Source of the DNA: Oscillospiraceae bacterium
GTDB taxonomy: Bacteria; Bacillota; Clostridia; Oscillospirales; Oscillospiraceae
Length of the DNA stretch: 62,781 nucleotides
Direction: 5' to 3'
NCBI GenBank assembly: GCA_017521485.1
Contig: JAFXCL010000033.1
Location: forward strand, 1 to 62,781
Positions 14,302-23,987 of the stretch are shown piece by piece. Made by a program: the position numbers and the translations under genes. The stretch's first letter is position 1; every line of letters begins with the position of its first letter. Below the pieces are notes generated by a model, which was not told where the DNA came from, did not search any database, and saw only the letters and a program-made list of their open reading frames with translations.

Positions 14302-16221
14302 ATGAGTAAAGTGATCTTTCAAATTGAAGGCGGCGCACCGGTGACAATCGACTGCAATCCGGGGGATAATCTTCTGGAGGCTGCCCGCCGTGCCAATGTG
14401 GCAATCGATGCCCCCTGCTCCGGCAACGGCTCCTGCGGCAAGTGCCGGGTAAAGCTTTTAGAGGGCGAGCTGGACTGCATCATAAGCCGCCACATTACCC
14501 AAGAAGAATGGGAGCAAGGCTGGCGCTTAAGCTGCAACGCCAAGGTAACCGGTGACTGCACTGTCCTTGTGCCGGACATCGCCTCTGCCTACCAGAGCCG
14601 TATGAAAACTGCCGATCTTTCCTCTCCCGAGGAATTGGCAATTTTTGAAGCTGCCCAGCAGGGTCTGCTGGAGAGCGGCATTTCCTTTGAAAACAATTTC
14701 CGCGCTGTGGTGTTTGCAATGTCCGCCCCCTGCGAGGATGATACCATGCCCGATAACGAGCGGCTGACCTGGGCACTCCAGGCTGAACTGGGCGTAGAAA
14801 ATGTACACATTCCCTTCCCGGTGATGGTGAAGCTTGCCCACACCCTTCGGGAAAATGATTTTTATGTTTGTGTCAAGGGCGAATTGCAGGGAGATACCTT
14901 CCTGTGTATGGACATCACCGCTGCTGACGATACTGCCATTGTGGGCTGTGCCATTGACATCGGCACAACCACCGTCACAATGGTGCTGACCGATCTGACA
15001 AGCGGTAAGCTCCTTGCCAAAGGCTCTTCCGGCAACGGTCAGATCCGTTTTGGCGCGGATGTAATTAACCGCATTATTGAGCAGGGTCGCCAGGGCGGTA
15101 AGAAAAAGCTCCAGGATGCTATTGTAAAAGACACCCTGACCCCCATTATTGCTAACCTCTGCAAAACTGCCGGCATTTCCGCCCGGAGCATTTTGCGGCT
15201 GAGTATCGGCGCTAATACCACAATGAACCATCTTCTCTTAGGTGTGGATACAGACCCTGTGCGGATGGACCCTTATATTCCCAGCTTCTTTTCTTGGGAG
15301 GGGCTGCTTGCCGGTGACCTGCATCTGCCTGCCAATCCCCTTGCTCCAGTGGTGATCGCCCCCAATATCGGGTCTTATGTAGGCGGTGACATTACCGCCG
15401 GCACACTGGCTTCCCGGATCTGGGATAAGGACGAAATGAGTCTTTTTATCGATCTGGGCACAAATGGCGAGATCGTATTTGGCAGCCGGGACTTTTTGAT
15501 GTCCTGTGCCTGTTCTGCCGGTCCTGCCTTTGAGGGCGGTGACATTTCCTGCGGTATGCGTGCCACCGACGGCGCGATTGAAGCCTGCACCATCGATGCA
15601 GATACAATGGAGCCTACTTTGACAATTGTAGGCGAAAAAGGCCAAAAGCCGGTAGGTATCTGCGGCTCGGGTATTATTGACATTATCGCAGAGCTGTTTG
15701 GGTGCAAGATCATCAATCCAAAGGGGCTATTTGTCCGGGAGGGCGACCGGGTCAAGCGGGATGCCCACGGGATGGGCAGATATGTGATCGCTACAGCCGA
15801 TGAATCGGAGACCGGCAGAGAGGTTTCTATCAACGAGGTGGACATCGATAACTTTATCCGTGCCAAGGGTGCGATCTTCTCCGCTGTGGACACGCTGCTG
15901 CAATCTGTAGATATGACCCCCGATTGCATCGACAAGGTATATGTAGCCGGCGGCATCGGCTCGGGCATCAATATGCAAAACGCCGTGCGCATCGGTATGT
16001 TCCCGGATGTGGAGCTGGAGAAGTATCAGTACATTGGAAACTCCTCCCTAACCGGTGCTTATGCTATGGTTCTCAGCGACGAGGCAATTAGAAAGTGTTC
16101 GGAAGTGGCAGCCAATATGACCTATCTGGAGCTGTCTACTTATCCCGGCTATATGGATTCCTTCGTGGCGGCTTGCTTTATCCCCCACACCGATGCAAGA
16201 CTGTTTCCCAGCAGCCTATAA
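14302..16221 (+). CDS. RACo-type ferredoxin/ASKHA corrinoid-protein activator
   Basis: A 639-residue protein. The N-terminal plant-type 2Fe-2S ferredoxin has Cys39, Cys45, Cys48 and Cys78. A linker follows, then a C-terminal ASKHA-fold domain (DUF4445) with phosphate loops AIDIGTTTVTMVL, LFIDLGTNGEIVFG and YVAGGIGSGINM. RACo-family proteins reductively reactivate Co(II) corrinoid proteins at ATP cost in the Wood-Ljungdahl pathway and in O/N-demethylases. Here the gene is alone, about 42 kb from cooS-acsB, so the partner could be AcsCD or a methyltransferase elsewhere. Confidence 0.9.
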   Translation: MSKVIFQIEGGAPVTIDCNPGDNLLEAARRANVAIDAPCSGNGSCGKCRVKLLEGELDCIISRHITQEEWEQGWRLSCNAKVTGDCTVLVPDIASAYQSRMKTADLSSPEELAIFEAAQQGLLESGISFENNFRAVVFAMSAPCEDDTMPDNERLTWALQAELGVENVHIPFPVMVKLAHTLRENDFYVCVKGELQGDTFLCMDITAADDTAIVGCAIDIGTTTVTMVLTDLTSGKLLAKGSSGNGQIRFGADVINRIIEQGRQGGKKKLQDAIVKDTLTPIIANLCKTAGISARSILRLSIGANTTMNHLLLGVDTDPVRMDPYIPSFFSWEGLLAGDLHLPANPLAPVVIAPNIGSYVGGDITAGTLASRIWDKDEMSLFIDLGTNGEIVFGSRDFLMSCACSAGPAFEGGDISCGMRATDGAIEACTIDADTMEPTLTIVGEKGQKPVGICGSGIIDIIAELFGCKIINPKGLFVREGDRVKRDAHGMGRYVIATADESETGREVSINEVDIDNFIRAKGAIFSAVDTLLQSVDMTPDCIDKVYVAGGIGSGINMQNAVRIGMFPDVELEKYQYIGNSSLTGAYAMVLSDEAIRKCSEVAANMTYLELSTYPGYMDSFVAACFIPHTDARLFPSSL

Positions 16222-16383
16222 TAATTGAAAATTGACAATGGACAATTGACAATTACGGTTAAGATACGATAGCACCTGCGGTGACGGGGATGGGCAATGC
16301 CCCTCCCTTACAGTTCTTCCCTCATCCGCCCCAGTTTGCGAACTGGGGCACCTTCCCCCAGGGGAAGGCTAATATAAAAGTTG
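16222..16383. repeat. Cluster of short dispersed intergenic repeats
   Basis: Three repeat types found elsewhere in the window lie side by side. One is an AATTGAAAATTGACAATGG-type A/T repeat (16224-16256; relatives at 35227 and 54416). The second is a GGGCAATGCCCCTCCC hairpin (16293-16312; relatives at 43351 and 57720). The third is a CCTTCCCCCAGGGGAAGG palindrome (about 16351; relative at 27368). There is no gene. Confidence 0.6.
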
Positions 16384-16412
16384 GGCGAGGTGCGCATTTG
16401 CACCTCGCCCTT
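16384..16412 (-). terminator. Terminator after M23 peptidase gene
   Basis: GGGCGAGGTGC, short loop, GCACCTCGCCC downstream of the minus-strand peptidase. Confidence 0.75.
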
Positions 16413-16449
16413 TACAAAGAGGAAAGAAAATGAAGAAGCAATCAACTGG

Positions 16450-17109
16450 TTATTCCTGGCTCAGGAAATCTTCCGGGTCCACATACTGGTCATTACAGGT
16501 CACACTGAAGTGGACATGGTCGCCAATGGCGTTTTCCAGAAGGGCAGTATCTCCCACATAGCCAATGGTCTGACCGGCAGTCACTGTATCACCGGCAGCG
16601 ACCTTCAGTTCCTCCGCAAGGCTGCTGTACTGGGTCATATAACCGCCCTCATGGCTGATGACAACGGTTGTACCCATTGTCTCATCCTCATAGACCGTAT
16701 AGACCTGTCCGTCCGCCGCTGCCATTACCGCAGCGCCCGGTTCTGCAACATAGTCGATACCGCTGTGGACACGCCAGTCCCGGGTGGTCTGGTTATAGCT
16801 CAGGCAATCCATTGCATAGTCGGCAGCCACATCACCGTTGACCGGTTTCGTGATCTTGCCGGGAAGCTTTGCTTTCGTGGGTTCGGTGGCATTGTCCGTT
16901 CCGGGAATCTCCCCGGACTGGGTCGCCACAGCCTCCACCCCATCCTGACTGTCCCCATTTACGGTCGCTGCAGGATCGTTTTGCAGACTGGTTTCATTTG
17001 CGTTTCGGTAATACAAATAGCCGGAAATCCCAATGGCCGCAGCACACAGGATCAGGGCTATGTAGTAGCCCTTACCGCCAAAGCCTTTGGTGAAATTTTT
17101 CTTGCTCAT
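16450..17109 (-). CDS. spoIIQ: M23 (LytM) peptidase, SpoIIQ-like
   Basis: A 219-residue protein: a short cytoplasmic N-terminus, one transmembrane anchor (about residues 16-36), a low-complexity linker and a C-terminal LytM domain. Zinc ligands and catalytic residues appear intact (HSGID... and DHVHFSV). This size and order match SpoIIQ, the forespore partner of SpoIIIAH; clostridial SpoIIQ keeps the zinc site, unlike Bacillus. It could also be a general envelope M23 hydrolase. The start at 17109 has CGGAGGTG upstream. Confidence 0.7.
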   Translation of the reverse strand: MSKKNFTKGFGGKGYYIALILCAAAIGISGYLYYRNANETSLQNDPAATVNGDSQDGVEAVATQSGEIPGTDNATEPTKAKLPGKITKPVNGDVAADYAMDCLSYNQTTRDWRVHSGIDYVAEPGAAVMAAADGQVYTVYEDETMGTTVVISHEGGYMTQYSSLAEELKVAAGDTVTAGQTIGYVGDTALLENAIGDHVHFSVTCNDQYVDPEDFLSQE

Positions 17110-17206
17110 TTCAAGCACCTCCGAAGTCATTATTTCCAGTATTTCGGAGGTTAAACCATTTTTTTGAAAATATTTTCCCTCCAGTATATTTTTGCGGAAA
17201 ATATCG

Positions 17207-17235
17207 TTGACAATCCGGTTGTTTTAATGTATATG
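17207..17235 (+). promoter_or_regulatory. Promoter of the pot operon
   Basis: TTGACA, 17 nt, TATATG; a TATACT overlapping just downstream may shift the -10. It lies about 60 nt before the potA ATG. Confidence 0.6.
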
Positions 17236-17297
17236 TATACTTGTTATAGTGTTTATTTCGACACGATTTATCTTTATGAAAGAAACGGGGGAGGATA

Positions 17298-18419
17298 ATG
17301 TCCAAAGAACTCATCAGACTCCAGGATCTTGTTATGGAGTTCGACGGGGAGCGGATACTTGATGGTATCAACCTCTATTTTAATGACCACGAATTTCTCA
17401 CGCTGCTTGGTCCCTCCGGCTGCGGCAAAACCACCACTCTGCGTATTATTGGCGGGTTTTTGACCCCCACCTCCGGCAGGGTGCTTTTTGACGGCAAGTG
17501 CATCAACGATGTGCCCCCCTACGAGCGGCAGATCAACACGGTGTTTCAGCGCTATGCCCTATTCCCTCACCTGAATGTGTATGATAACATCGCCTTCGGT
17601 CTGAAGGTGGCAAAGCTGCCCAAAGATGAGATCCACACCCGGGTGCAGGAGATGCTGGAAATTGTAGGACTGCAAGGCTTTGAAAACCGACGGATCGACA
17701 AGCTTTCCGGCGGTCAGCAGCAGCGTGTTGCCATTGCCAGAGCGCTGGTCAACCGCCCCAAGGTCCTTCTTCTGGACGAACCTTTGGCGGCACTGGATCT
17801 GCGTCTGCGCAAGGATATGCAAAATGAGCTTAAGCGCATCCAGCAGGCGATGGGCATCACCTTTATTTATGTGACCCACGATCAGGAAGAGGCTCTTTCT
17901 ATGTCCGACACGGTGGTGGTTATGGACAAGGGCCGGATTCAGCAGATCGGCAAGCCTGAGGATATTTATAACGAGCCGAAGAATGCTTTCGTTGCCGACT
18001 TTATCGGCGAAAGTAACATTCTCGACGGTGTGATGAACGCCGATTACAAAGTCAAGTTCTTCGGCCGCACCTTCCGGTGTCTGGATGCAGGCTTCCAGCC
18101 CAACGAGCCGGTGGATGTTGTCATCCGTCCGGAAGATATCGACTTTGTAGACCCGGAGGCAGGTCATCTGACCGGCACGGTCACTTCCGTCACCTTCAAG
18201 GGCCTGAACTACGATATTATCGTAGACTTCAAAGGCTTCAAGTGGCTTATCCAGACCACCGATCATCAGCCGGTGGGTGCCACTGTGGGCATTCGTCTGA
18301 ACCCCGAGGATATTCACGTGATGCACAAGAGTGAATATTCCGGTCTGTTCGGTGACTACAGCTCCTACTCCGCTGAGTATGACGAGCTGACGGAGGATGC
18401 CGACGATGAAGAAGAATAA
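17298..18419 (+). CDS. potA: Spermidine/putrescine ABC transporter ATPase
   Basis: A 373-residue protein. The ABC domain has Walker [10 protein letters not shown] (residues 38-46), Q-loop near [10 protein letters not shown], signature LSGGQQQR, Walker B LLLDEP and the H-loop THDQEE. A C-terminal TOBE-type domain (about residues 270-350) is present, as in PotA/MalK-like subunits. It energises polyamine uptake through PotB and PotC. The stop overlaps the potB start by 14 nt. The C-terminus is very acidic ([11 protein letters not shown]). Confidence 0.93.
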   Translation: MSKELIRLQDLVMEFDGERILDGINLYFNDHEFLTLLGPSGCGKTTTLRIIGGFLTPTSGRVLFDGKCINDVPPYERQINTVFQRYALFPHLNVYDNIAFGLKVAKLPKDEIHTRVQEMLEIVGLQGFENRRIDKLSGGQQQRVAIARALVNRPKVLLLDEPLAALDLRLRKDMQNELKRIQQAMGITFIYVTHDQEEALSMSDTVVVMDKGRIQQIGKPEDIYNEPKNAFVADFIGESNILDGVMNADYKVKFFGRTFRCLDAGFQPNEPVDVVIRPEDIDFVDPEAGHLTGTVTSVTFKGLNYDIIVDFKGFKWLIQTTDHQPVGATVGIRLNPEDIHVMHKSEYSGLFGDYSSYSAEYDELTEDADDEEE

Positions 18420-19227
18420 ATCTATCCTCCTGAGCACCCCTTATATTCTGTGGATGCTGATCTTCACCCTGATCCCCCTGGGTGTGGTGGGCTACTATGC
18501 CCTCACTGACCCGGAAACCGGGGTGTTCACTTGGGGCAACATCCGGGATCTGTGGCTGTTTGCCCCCACTTTAGGCATTTCTGTGTGGTACTCTCTGGTA
18601 TCTGCCCTGATCTGCCTGCTACTAGGTTATCCCGTGGCATACTACATTGCCCATCGGGGCGCTACTGCCCAGAAGATTCTCTATATGCTGGTAATGCTTC
18701 CCATGTGTATGAGCTTTTTGCTCCGTACGCTGGCTTGGGTAGGTCTATTAGAGACCAACGGCATTATCAATCAATTCCTAAACGCATTGGGTATCCGGTC
18801 ACTGAATATGATCGGCACACCCGGCGCGGTGATTTTGGGTATGGTGTATAACTACCTGCCCTATATGATTTTGCCGCTGTATGCCATCATTGTTAAGATC
18901 GATTCCCGGCTGATCGAAGCTGCGGAAGATTTGGGCTGCACTCCGGTGCAGGTCTTCTCACGGGTAGTCCTGCCCCTGTCTATGCCCGGAATTCTCTCCG
19001 GCATTACTATGGTATTTGTGCCTGCGGTCTCCACCTTCTATATTTCCCAAAAGCTGGGCGGTACAGACACGATGCTCATTGGCGACGTGATCGAGCGGCA
19101 GTTCAAATCCGCCGGCAACCCCAATCTGGGTGCTGCCCTGAGCCTTGTTCTGATGCTTCTGGTGTTTGTGTGCACCGGCATTATGAACCGGTTTGGCTCT
19201 GACGAGGAAGGCGGTGTGGTGGTATGA
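18406..19227 (+). CDS. potB: Spermidine/putrescine ABC transporter permease
   Basis: A 273-residue protein with six transmembrane helices. The EAA loop [26 protein letters not shown] is near residue 165, typical of PotB. The ATG at 18406 lies 9 nt after GGAGG; an in-frame ATG at 18397 abuts that site. It overlaps both neighbours, giving a tightly coupled potA-potB-potCD operon. The substrate class is inferred from overall PotABCD similarity. Confidence 0.92.
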   Translation: MKKNKSILLSTPYILWMLIFTLIPLGVVGYYALTDPETGVFTWGNIRDLWLFAPTLGISVWYSLVSALICLLLGYPVAYYIAHRGATAQKILYMLVMLPMCMSFLLRTLAWVGLLETNGIINQFLNALGIRSLNMIGTPGAVILGMVYNYLPYMILPLYAIIVKIDSRLIEAAEDLGCTPVQVFSRVVLPLSMPGILSGITMVFVPAVSTFYISQKLGGTDTMLIGDVIERQFKSAGNPNLGAALSLVLMLLVFVCTGIMNRFGSDEEGGVVV

Positions 19228-21131
19228 AAAAAACAAACCGCTTGTTTACCGTCCTGATCTTCATTTTCCTGTATATTCCTATGGCTGTGCTGATCGTAGG
19301 CTCTTTTAACACCGGCAAAAATCTTGCGGTGTTTGAGGGCTTCACTTTAAATCAGTACCGGGAGCTTTTCCGGGATCAGGATCTTTTGGCACTGCTGGGT
19401 AACTCCCTGCTGATCGCCATTTTGTCCACTGCCATTGCAACCGCTTTCGGTACACTCTCTGCGGTGGGCATTTACCGGATGAAGCCGAAGCTGCGCAAGG
19501 CAGTAATGAGCCTGACGAATATCCCCATGACAAATCCGGATATTGTCACCGGTATTTCCCTTTCTCTTCTGTTTGTGTTTATCGGCACAGGTCTTTTAGG
19601 GCAGCGGCAGAGCCTAAACTTCTGGACACTCCTCCTTGCCCACATTACATTCAATCTGCCTTATGTGATTTTAAATGTAATGCCCAAGCTGCAGCAGATG
19701 AATCCGGCGCTCCAGGATGCGGCAATGGACTTGGGCTGTACGCCCCTCCAGTCCTTCTTCAAGGTAACCATTCACGAGATCATGCCCGGCATCATCTCCG
19801 GTGCGATCATGGCATTTACCATGAGTCTGGATGATTTCGTCATCAGCTACTTTGTCACCGGCTCCCAGTTTGTAACACTGCCTGTTAAAATTTACTCCTT
19901 CACCAAAAAGCCCATTCATCCCAAGATCTATGCAATGTTCACTCTATTGTTCTTGCTGATCTTTGTGCTGATGGTGACGATGAATCTTCTCCAGCTGCGG
20001 GGCGAAAAGCAAAAAGCTGAGAAGCGGGCCAAGGACGAAAGCAAAGCAATGCGGACCTTTAAGCGGGTGGCAGCGGCAGCATGCGCCTTTATTCTGCTTC
20101 TGGGTAGTGTATTGCTGATCGCTACTACCCGACAGGATAAGGTCACCCTCAATGTAATGAACTGGGGTCAGAACATCGCTGACGGCAGTGACGGAACGAT
20201 GGATCTGATCGCCGCCTTTGAAGAGGCCTATCCTTATATCGATGTGAATTACTCTGAGTACGCCTCCAATGAGGAGCTTTATTCCAAGCTCTCCGGCGGC
20301 GGTCTGGTGGTGGATCTGATCATCCCCTCGGATTATATGATCGCCCGAATGATTTCGGAGGATATGCTGCTCCCGCTGGATTTTGAGAACATTCCCAATT
20401 ACGAAAATGTGATCGAAACCTACAAAAATCAGGCTTACGACCCGGAAAACAAGTACTCTGTGCCCTATACTTGGGGCACGGTGGGTATTATTTACAACAG
20501 TAAATATGTGGACGAAGCAGATGTGACCGGCTGGGAGCTTTTGTGGAATGAAAAGTATAAAGGTCAGATCCTGATGTTCGATAATTCCCGGGATGCCTTC
20601 GGTGTTGCCCAGTATATGTTGGGACTGGATGTAAACACCACCGACAAAGCCGAGCTTCAGAAGTGTGCGGATGTGCTATCTGAGCAGCGGCCGCTGGTGC
20701 AGCAGTATGTGATGGATCAGGTCTATTCCAAAATGGAAGAAGGCAACGCCTGGATCGCCCCTTACTATGCAGGCGATGCCATGATGATGATGGAAAATAA
20801 CGAGGATCTTCGGTTCTATCTGCCGGAAGATCAGGCGTTCAACCTGTTCATTGACGCCATGTGCATCCCCGCCTGCTGTCAGGAAAAAGAAGCTGCAGAG
20901 CTGTTCATTAACTTTATGTGCGACCCGGAAATTTCCGGTGCCAATATGGACTATATCTGCTACGGCTCTCCCATCGCAGGTGCAGATGCCTATATGGAGG
21001 ATTATCTGGCAGAAAGCGAGATCATCTATCCTCCCGAGGAGATCCTGAAGCGGGGTCAAAGCTATGGCTTCCTGCCGGAAGAGATCACCCGGTATGTGGA
21101 AAACCTGTTCTTGCAGGTAAGACTCAATTAA
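19224..21131 (+). CDS. PotC permease fused to PotD polyamine-binding protein
   Basis: A 635-residue fusion. Residues 1-265 are a PotC-type permease (six TM helices, EAA loop DAAMDLGCTPLQSFFKVTIHEIMPGI). A charged linker (GEKQKAEKRAKDESK) leads to one more transmembrane helix (about residues 283-300). Residues 305-635 form an extracellular PotD-type binding protein (VMNWGQNI, IIPSDYMIARM, YAGDAMMMM). Seven membrane passes put the binding domain outside, so it needs no lipoprotein signal. Similar fusions are known in Firmicutes. A strong terminator follows. Confidence 0.93.
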   Translation: MKKTNRLFTVLIFIFLYIPMAVLIVGSFNTGKNLAVFEGFTLNQYRELFRDQDLLALLGNSLLIAILSTAIATAFGTLSAVGIYRMKPKLRKAVMSLTNIPMTNPDIVTGISLSLLFVFIGTGLLGQRQSLNFWTLLLAHITFNLPYVILNVMPKLQQMNPALQDAAMDLGCTPLQSFFKVTIHEIMPGIISGAIMAFTMSLDDFVISYFVTGSQFVTLPVKIYSFTKKPIHPKIYAMFTLLFLLIFVLMVTMNLLQLRGEKQKAEKRAKDESKAMRTFKRVAAAACAFILLLGSVLLIATTRQDKVTLNVMNWGQNIADGSDGTMDLIAAFEEAYPYIDVNYSEYASNEELYSKLSGGGLVVDLIIPSDYMIARMISEDMLLPLDFENIPNYENVIETYKNQAYDPENKYSVPYTWGTVGIIYNSKYVDEADVTGWELLWNEKYKGQILMFDNSRDAFGVAQYMLGLDVNTTDKAELQKCADVLSEQRPLVQQYVMDQVYSKMEEGNAWIAPYYAGDAMMMMENNEDLRFYLPEDQAFNLFIDAMCIPACCQEKEAAELFINFMCDPEISGANMDYICYGSPIAGADAYMEDYLAESEIIYPPEEILKRGQSYGFLPEEITRYVENLFLQVRLN

Positions 21132-21134
21132 AAA

Positions 21135-21171
21135 AGAATCAGCCGGACCTTTCGATGGTCCGGCTGATTCT
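21135..21171. terminator. Bidirectional terminator
   Basis: AGAATCAGCCGGACC, TTTCGAT, GGTCCGGCTGATTCT between the convergent pot operon and aspS. Confidence 0.92.
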
Positions 21172-21174
21172 CAT

Positions 21175-22953
21175 TTAATTCAAGTGGCTTTCGTTGATGA
21201 GGATATGCACATCGTCCAGCTGCTTCTGGGAAACAGCAGTGGGTGCGTCCATCATCAGGTCCTGTGCGTTCTTATTCATGGGGAATGTGATGACCTCACG
21301 GATGCTCTCCTCGCCGGTCAGCAGCATCACCAGACGGTCAACGCCGGGAGCAGCGCCTGCGTGGGGAGGTGCGCCGTAGGTAAAGGCATTGTACATAGCC
21401 GGGAACTTGGCTTTCACATCCTCTTCGCCCAGGCCTACCATCTGGAAGGCTTTCACCATGATCTCCGGATTGTGGTTACGGACAGCACCGGAGGCACTTT
21501 CATAGCCGTTAATAACCAGATCGTACTGGTCTGCATTGATTGCCAGCAGCTTATCGTTATCGCCCTCGGCGTCCAGCAGAGTCTGCATACCGCCCTGGGG
21601 CATGGAGAAGGGGTTGTGGCAGAATTCCAGCTGGCCGGACTCCTCGCCCATTTCGTACATGGGGAAGTCCACGATCCAGCACATTGCGTACTGCTCCTCG
21701 TCGAAATGACCGGGAATGCGGCGACCCATCATAGTCCGGATCACACCTGCAGTCTTCTGAGCAGCGGTCTTCTTACCGGCTGCCATACATACAAAGCTGC
21801 CGGGCTTCAGGTTTAGTGCTTCTGTCAGGGCAGCCTTTTGCTCCGTCAGGAACTTGGAAATGCCACCGGTGAGCTCACCGTTCTCGTCCACCTTAAACCA
21901 GCAGCATTTGTTGCCGGTCTGGACTTCCACATCCGCAAGGAGCTTATCGATCCACTTGCGACCCTCGGTGAAGTTATCCACAGCCACAGCCTTCACAACC
22001 GCATTCTGGAAAGGTCCAAACTCTGTGCCTGCAACAGCTGCGGTGATGTCCTGAATTTCCAGGTCGATACGCAGGTCCGGCTTATCAGAGCCGTAGCGCT
22101 CCATAGCCTCATTAAAGGGAATATGACGGAAAGGTGCTTGAGAGATCCGCTTATACTTACCGAACTTTTCGAACACAGGCACCAGCACTGTCTCCAGAAT
22201 GTGCAGCACGTCCGCCTGAGAGGCAAATGCCATTTCCATATCCATCTGATAGAACTCGCCGGGGGTGCGGTCTGCACGGGCATCCTCATCCCGGAAGCAG
22301 GGGGCGATCTGGAAGTAGCGGTCAAAGCCGGAGGTCATCAGCAGCTGCTTGAACTGCTGAGGTGCCTGGGGCAGGGCATAGAACTTGCCGGGGTGGTTTC
22401 TGGCGGGAACCAGATAGTCACGGGCGCCCTCGGGGGAAGATGCGGTCAGGATGGGCGTTGTCATCTCCAGGAAGCCCTGCTCAGTCATAAGTCTGCGCAG
22501 CTCTGCAACCACCTGACAGCGCAGAATGATATTCTGTTTGACAGCAGGATTCCGCAGGTCCAGATAACGGTACTTCAGGCGAACATTCTCGTCCGCATCC
22601 TTACTCTTATTGATCTCAAAGGGAAGCTGATTGTGGATACACTTGCCCAGAATTTCGATTTTTTCAGGAACAACCTCAATATCGCCGGTAGCCTGCTTGG
22701 GATTCTTGCTCTCCCGCTCCCGGACGATGCCGGTGACAGAAATGGTGGATTCCTTATTTACAGACTTGATGACATTCATCATTTCTTCGGTCTCTACCAC
22801 GATCTGAGTCGTGCCGTAGTAATCCCGAAGGACCAAAAACGCAAAGTTCGCGCCCACCTCGCGGATATTCTCCAGCCAGCCCACCAGGGTGACGGATTTT
22901 CCTGCATCGGCAATGCGCAGCTCGCCGCAGGTATTGGTTCTGGATTGGAACAT
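21175..22953 (-). CDS. aspS: Aspartyl-tRNA synthetase
   Basis: A 592-residue class II synthetase. The N-terminal OB-fold anticodon-binding domain (residues 1-110) is followed by the catalytic core with motif 2 FRDEDARADRTPGEFYQ, the bacterial GAD insertion domain (about residues 290-420) and motif 3 GVDRLVMLL near the C-terminus. The length is typical of bacterial AspRS. Charging specificity (tRNA-Asp alone or also tRNA-Asn) cannot be read with certainty. It is monocistronic, and I see no T-box leader in the 160-nt upstream gap. Confidence 0.96.
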   Translation of the reverse strand: MFQSRTNTCGELRIADAGKSVTLVGWLENIREVGANFAFLVLRDYYGTTQIVVETEEMMNVIKSVNKESTISVTGIVRERESKNPKQATGDIEVVPEKIEILGKCIHNQLPFEINKSKDADENVRLKYRYLDLRNPAVKQNIILRCQVVAELRRLMTEQGFLEMTTPILTASSPEGARDYLVPARNHPGKFYALPQAPQQFKQLLMTSGFDRYFQIAPCFRDEDARADRTPGEFYQMDMEMAFASQADVLHILETVLVPVFEKFGKYKRISQAPFRHIPFNEAMERYGSDKPDLRIDLEIQDITAAVAGTEFGPFQNAVVKAVAVDNFTEGRKWIDKLLADVEVQTGNKCCWFKVDENGELTGGISKFLTEQKAALTEALNLKPGSFVCMAAGKKTAAQKTAGVIRTMMGRRIPGHFDEEQYAMCWIVDFPMYEMGEESGQLEFCHNPFSMPQGGMQTLLDAEGDNDKLLAINADQYDLVINGYESASGAVRNHNPEIMVKAFQMVGLGEEDVKAKFPAMYNAFTYGAPPHAGAAPGVDRLVMLLTGEESIREVITFPMNKNAQDLMMDAPTAVSQKQLDDVHILINESHLN

Positions 22954-23116
22954 ATTGTTTTCCCCTTGTTTCGTAAATTTATTGTTTTATTTTCTCATAA
23001 AACGCCCTAATTGTCAATGACCTACATCATCGGAAAAGATCGAAAAATGTCGAATAAGACCATCTTGAAAAACGTCTCAAATCGTGGTATTCTAAAGCCC
23101 AGGGAGGTGATGATTC

Positions 23117-23806
23117 ATGCATCGGCTATTGATTGCGGACAGTGATGACGGTTTTCTGATGGCTGCCAAAGAAGCTTTTTCTTCAGATTTTGAAGTTATG
23201 ACTTGTCAGGACGGCGAAACAGCTTTAGAGCTGCTGTCAACCCTCCAGCCTCAGGTGCTGATTGTGAATCTTATGCTGCCCTTTAAGGACGGTCTGACGG
23301 TATTACAGGAAGCTGCTGTTCTGCCGCCGGTAACCATTGCCACCACCCCTATCATTCTGCCCTATATTGAAAATGCCTGTTCTGCCCTGAAAATAGGATA
23401 CCTTATGGTCAGCCCGCAACTGAACGCTTTGCGGGTGCAGGCCATCCAAATGGTAAACCAGTGGAACTCTGATCAAACACCGCCAGATCTCCGATCTCAG
23501 GCGATTTTGCATCTGCACATTCTGAACTTTCCCACCCATCGCATCGGTTATCGGCAGCTGTGTGATGCCATTCCTTTATATTATCAAGATCGTGAGCAAT
23601 GTCTGGACACCGTCTTGTATGCATCTGTAGGCCTTATGTGTGGCAGAACAGGAAAAACCGTTGAGCGATCTATGCGTGCAGTTATCGTACAGGCTTGGGA
23701 TCATCGGGACAAGCTGGTTTGGAGTAAATATTTTCCAAACCACAAAGCCTGTCCCTCCAATAAAGTCTTCTTCGATGCCATCGCAGATCATTTATACGAA
23801 TCATAA
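23117..23806 (+). CDS. Spo0A-like protein with degenerate receiver
   Basis: A 229-residue protein. Residues 3-115 form a receiver-like domain. The phosphoacceptor position is Asn51 (VLIVNLMLPFKDG where Spo0A has Asp), and the conserved lysine is replaced by Ser99 (MVSP instead of LKP). Asp8/Asp10/Asp11 of the acidic pocket remain. Residues 125-229 match the Spo0A C-terminal DNA-binding domain, including the TVERSMRAVIVQAW recognition helix and PSNKVFFDAIADHL. It is probably a phosphorylation-independent paralogue. The ATG follows GGGAGGTGAT. The gene is monocistronic. Confidence 0.85.
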   Translation: MHRLLIADSDDGFLMAAKEAFSSDFEVMTCQDGETALELLSTLQPQVLIVNLMLPFKDGLTVLQEAAVLPPVTIATTPIILPYIENACSALKIGYLMVSPQLNALRVQAIQMVNQWNSDQTPPDLRSQAILHLHILNFPTHRIGYRQLCDAIPLYYQDREQCLDTVLYASVGLMCGRTGKTVERSMRAVIVQAWDHRDKLVWSKYFPNHKACPSNKVFFDAIADHLYES

Positions 23807-23844
23807 ACAAACACACTGTGCCGGTGGTTTTCTCTATACAATAA

Positions 23845-23873
23845 GGGCGTGCTGCTTATTTTGCAGCACGCCC
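23845..23873 (+). terminator. Stem-loop after the Spo0A-like gene
   Basis: GGGCGTGCTGC, TTATTTT, GCAGCACGCCC; a perfect stem, but the tail is not strongly U-rich. Confidence 0.55.
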
Positions 23874-23987
23874 AACACGTTTATTGTATAATATTTATTT
23901 TGATCTGTCAACCGTTCTTTGTCCTCGTAGGAAATATTTATGACTTTACACGAAAGACTATCCGTTATTTTGTACAATATTACATCT

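Noticed and set aside
22954-23116. T-box leader before aspS
   Set aside because: The gap to the divergent gene is only about 160 nt, and no T-box sequence or antiterminator was seen.
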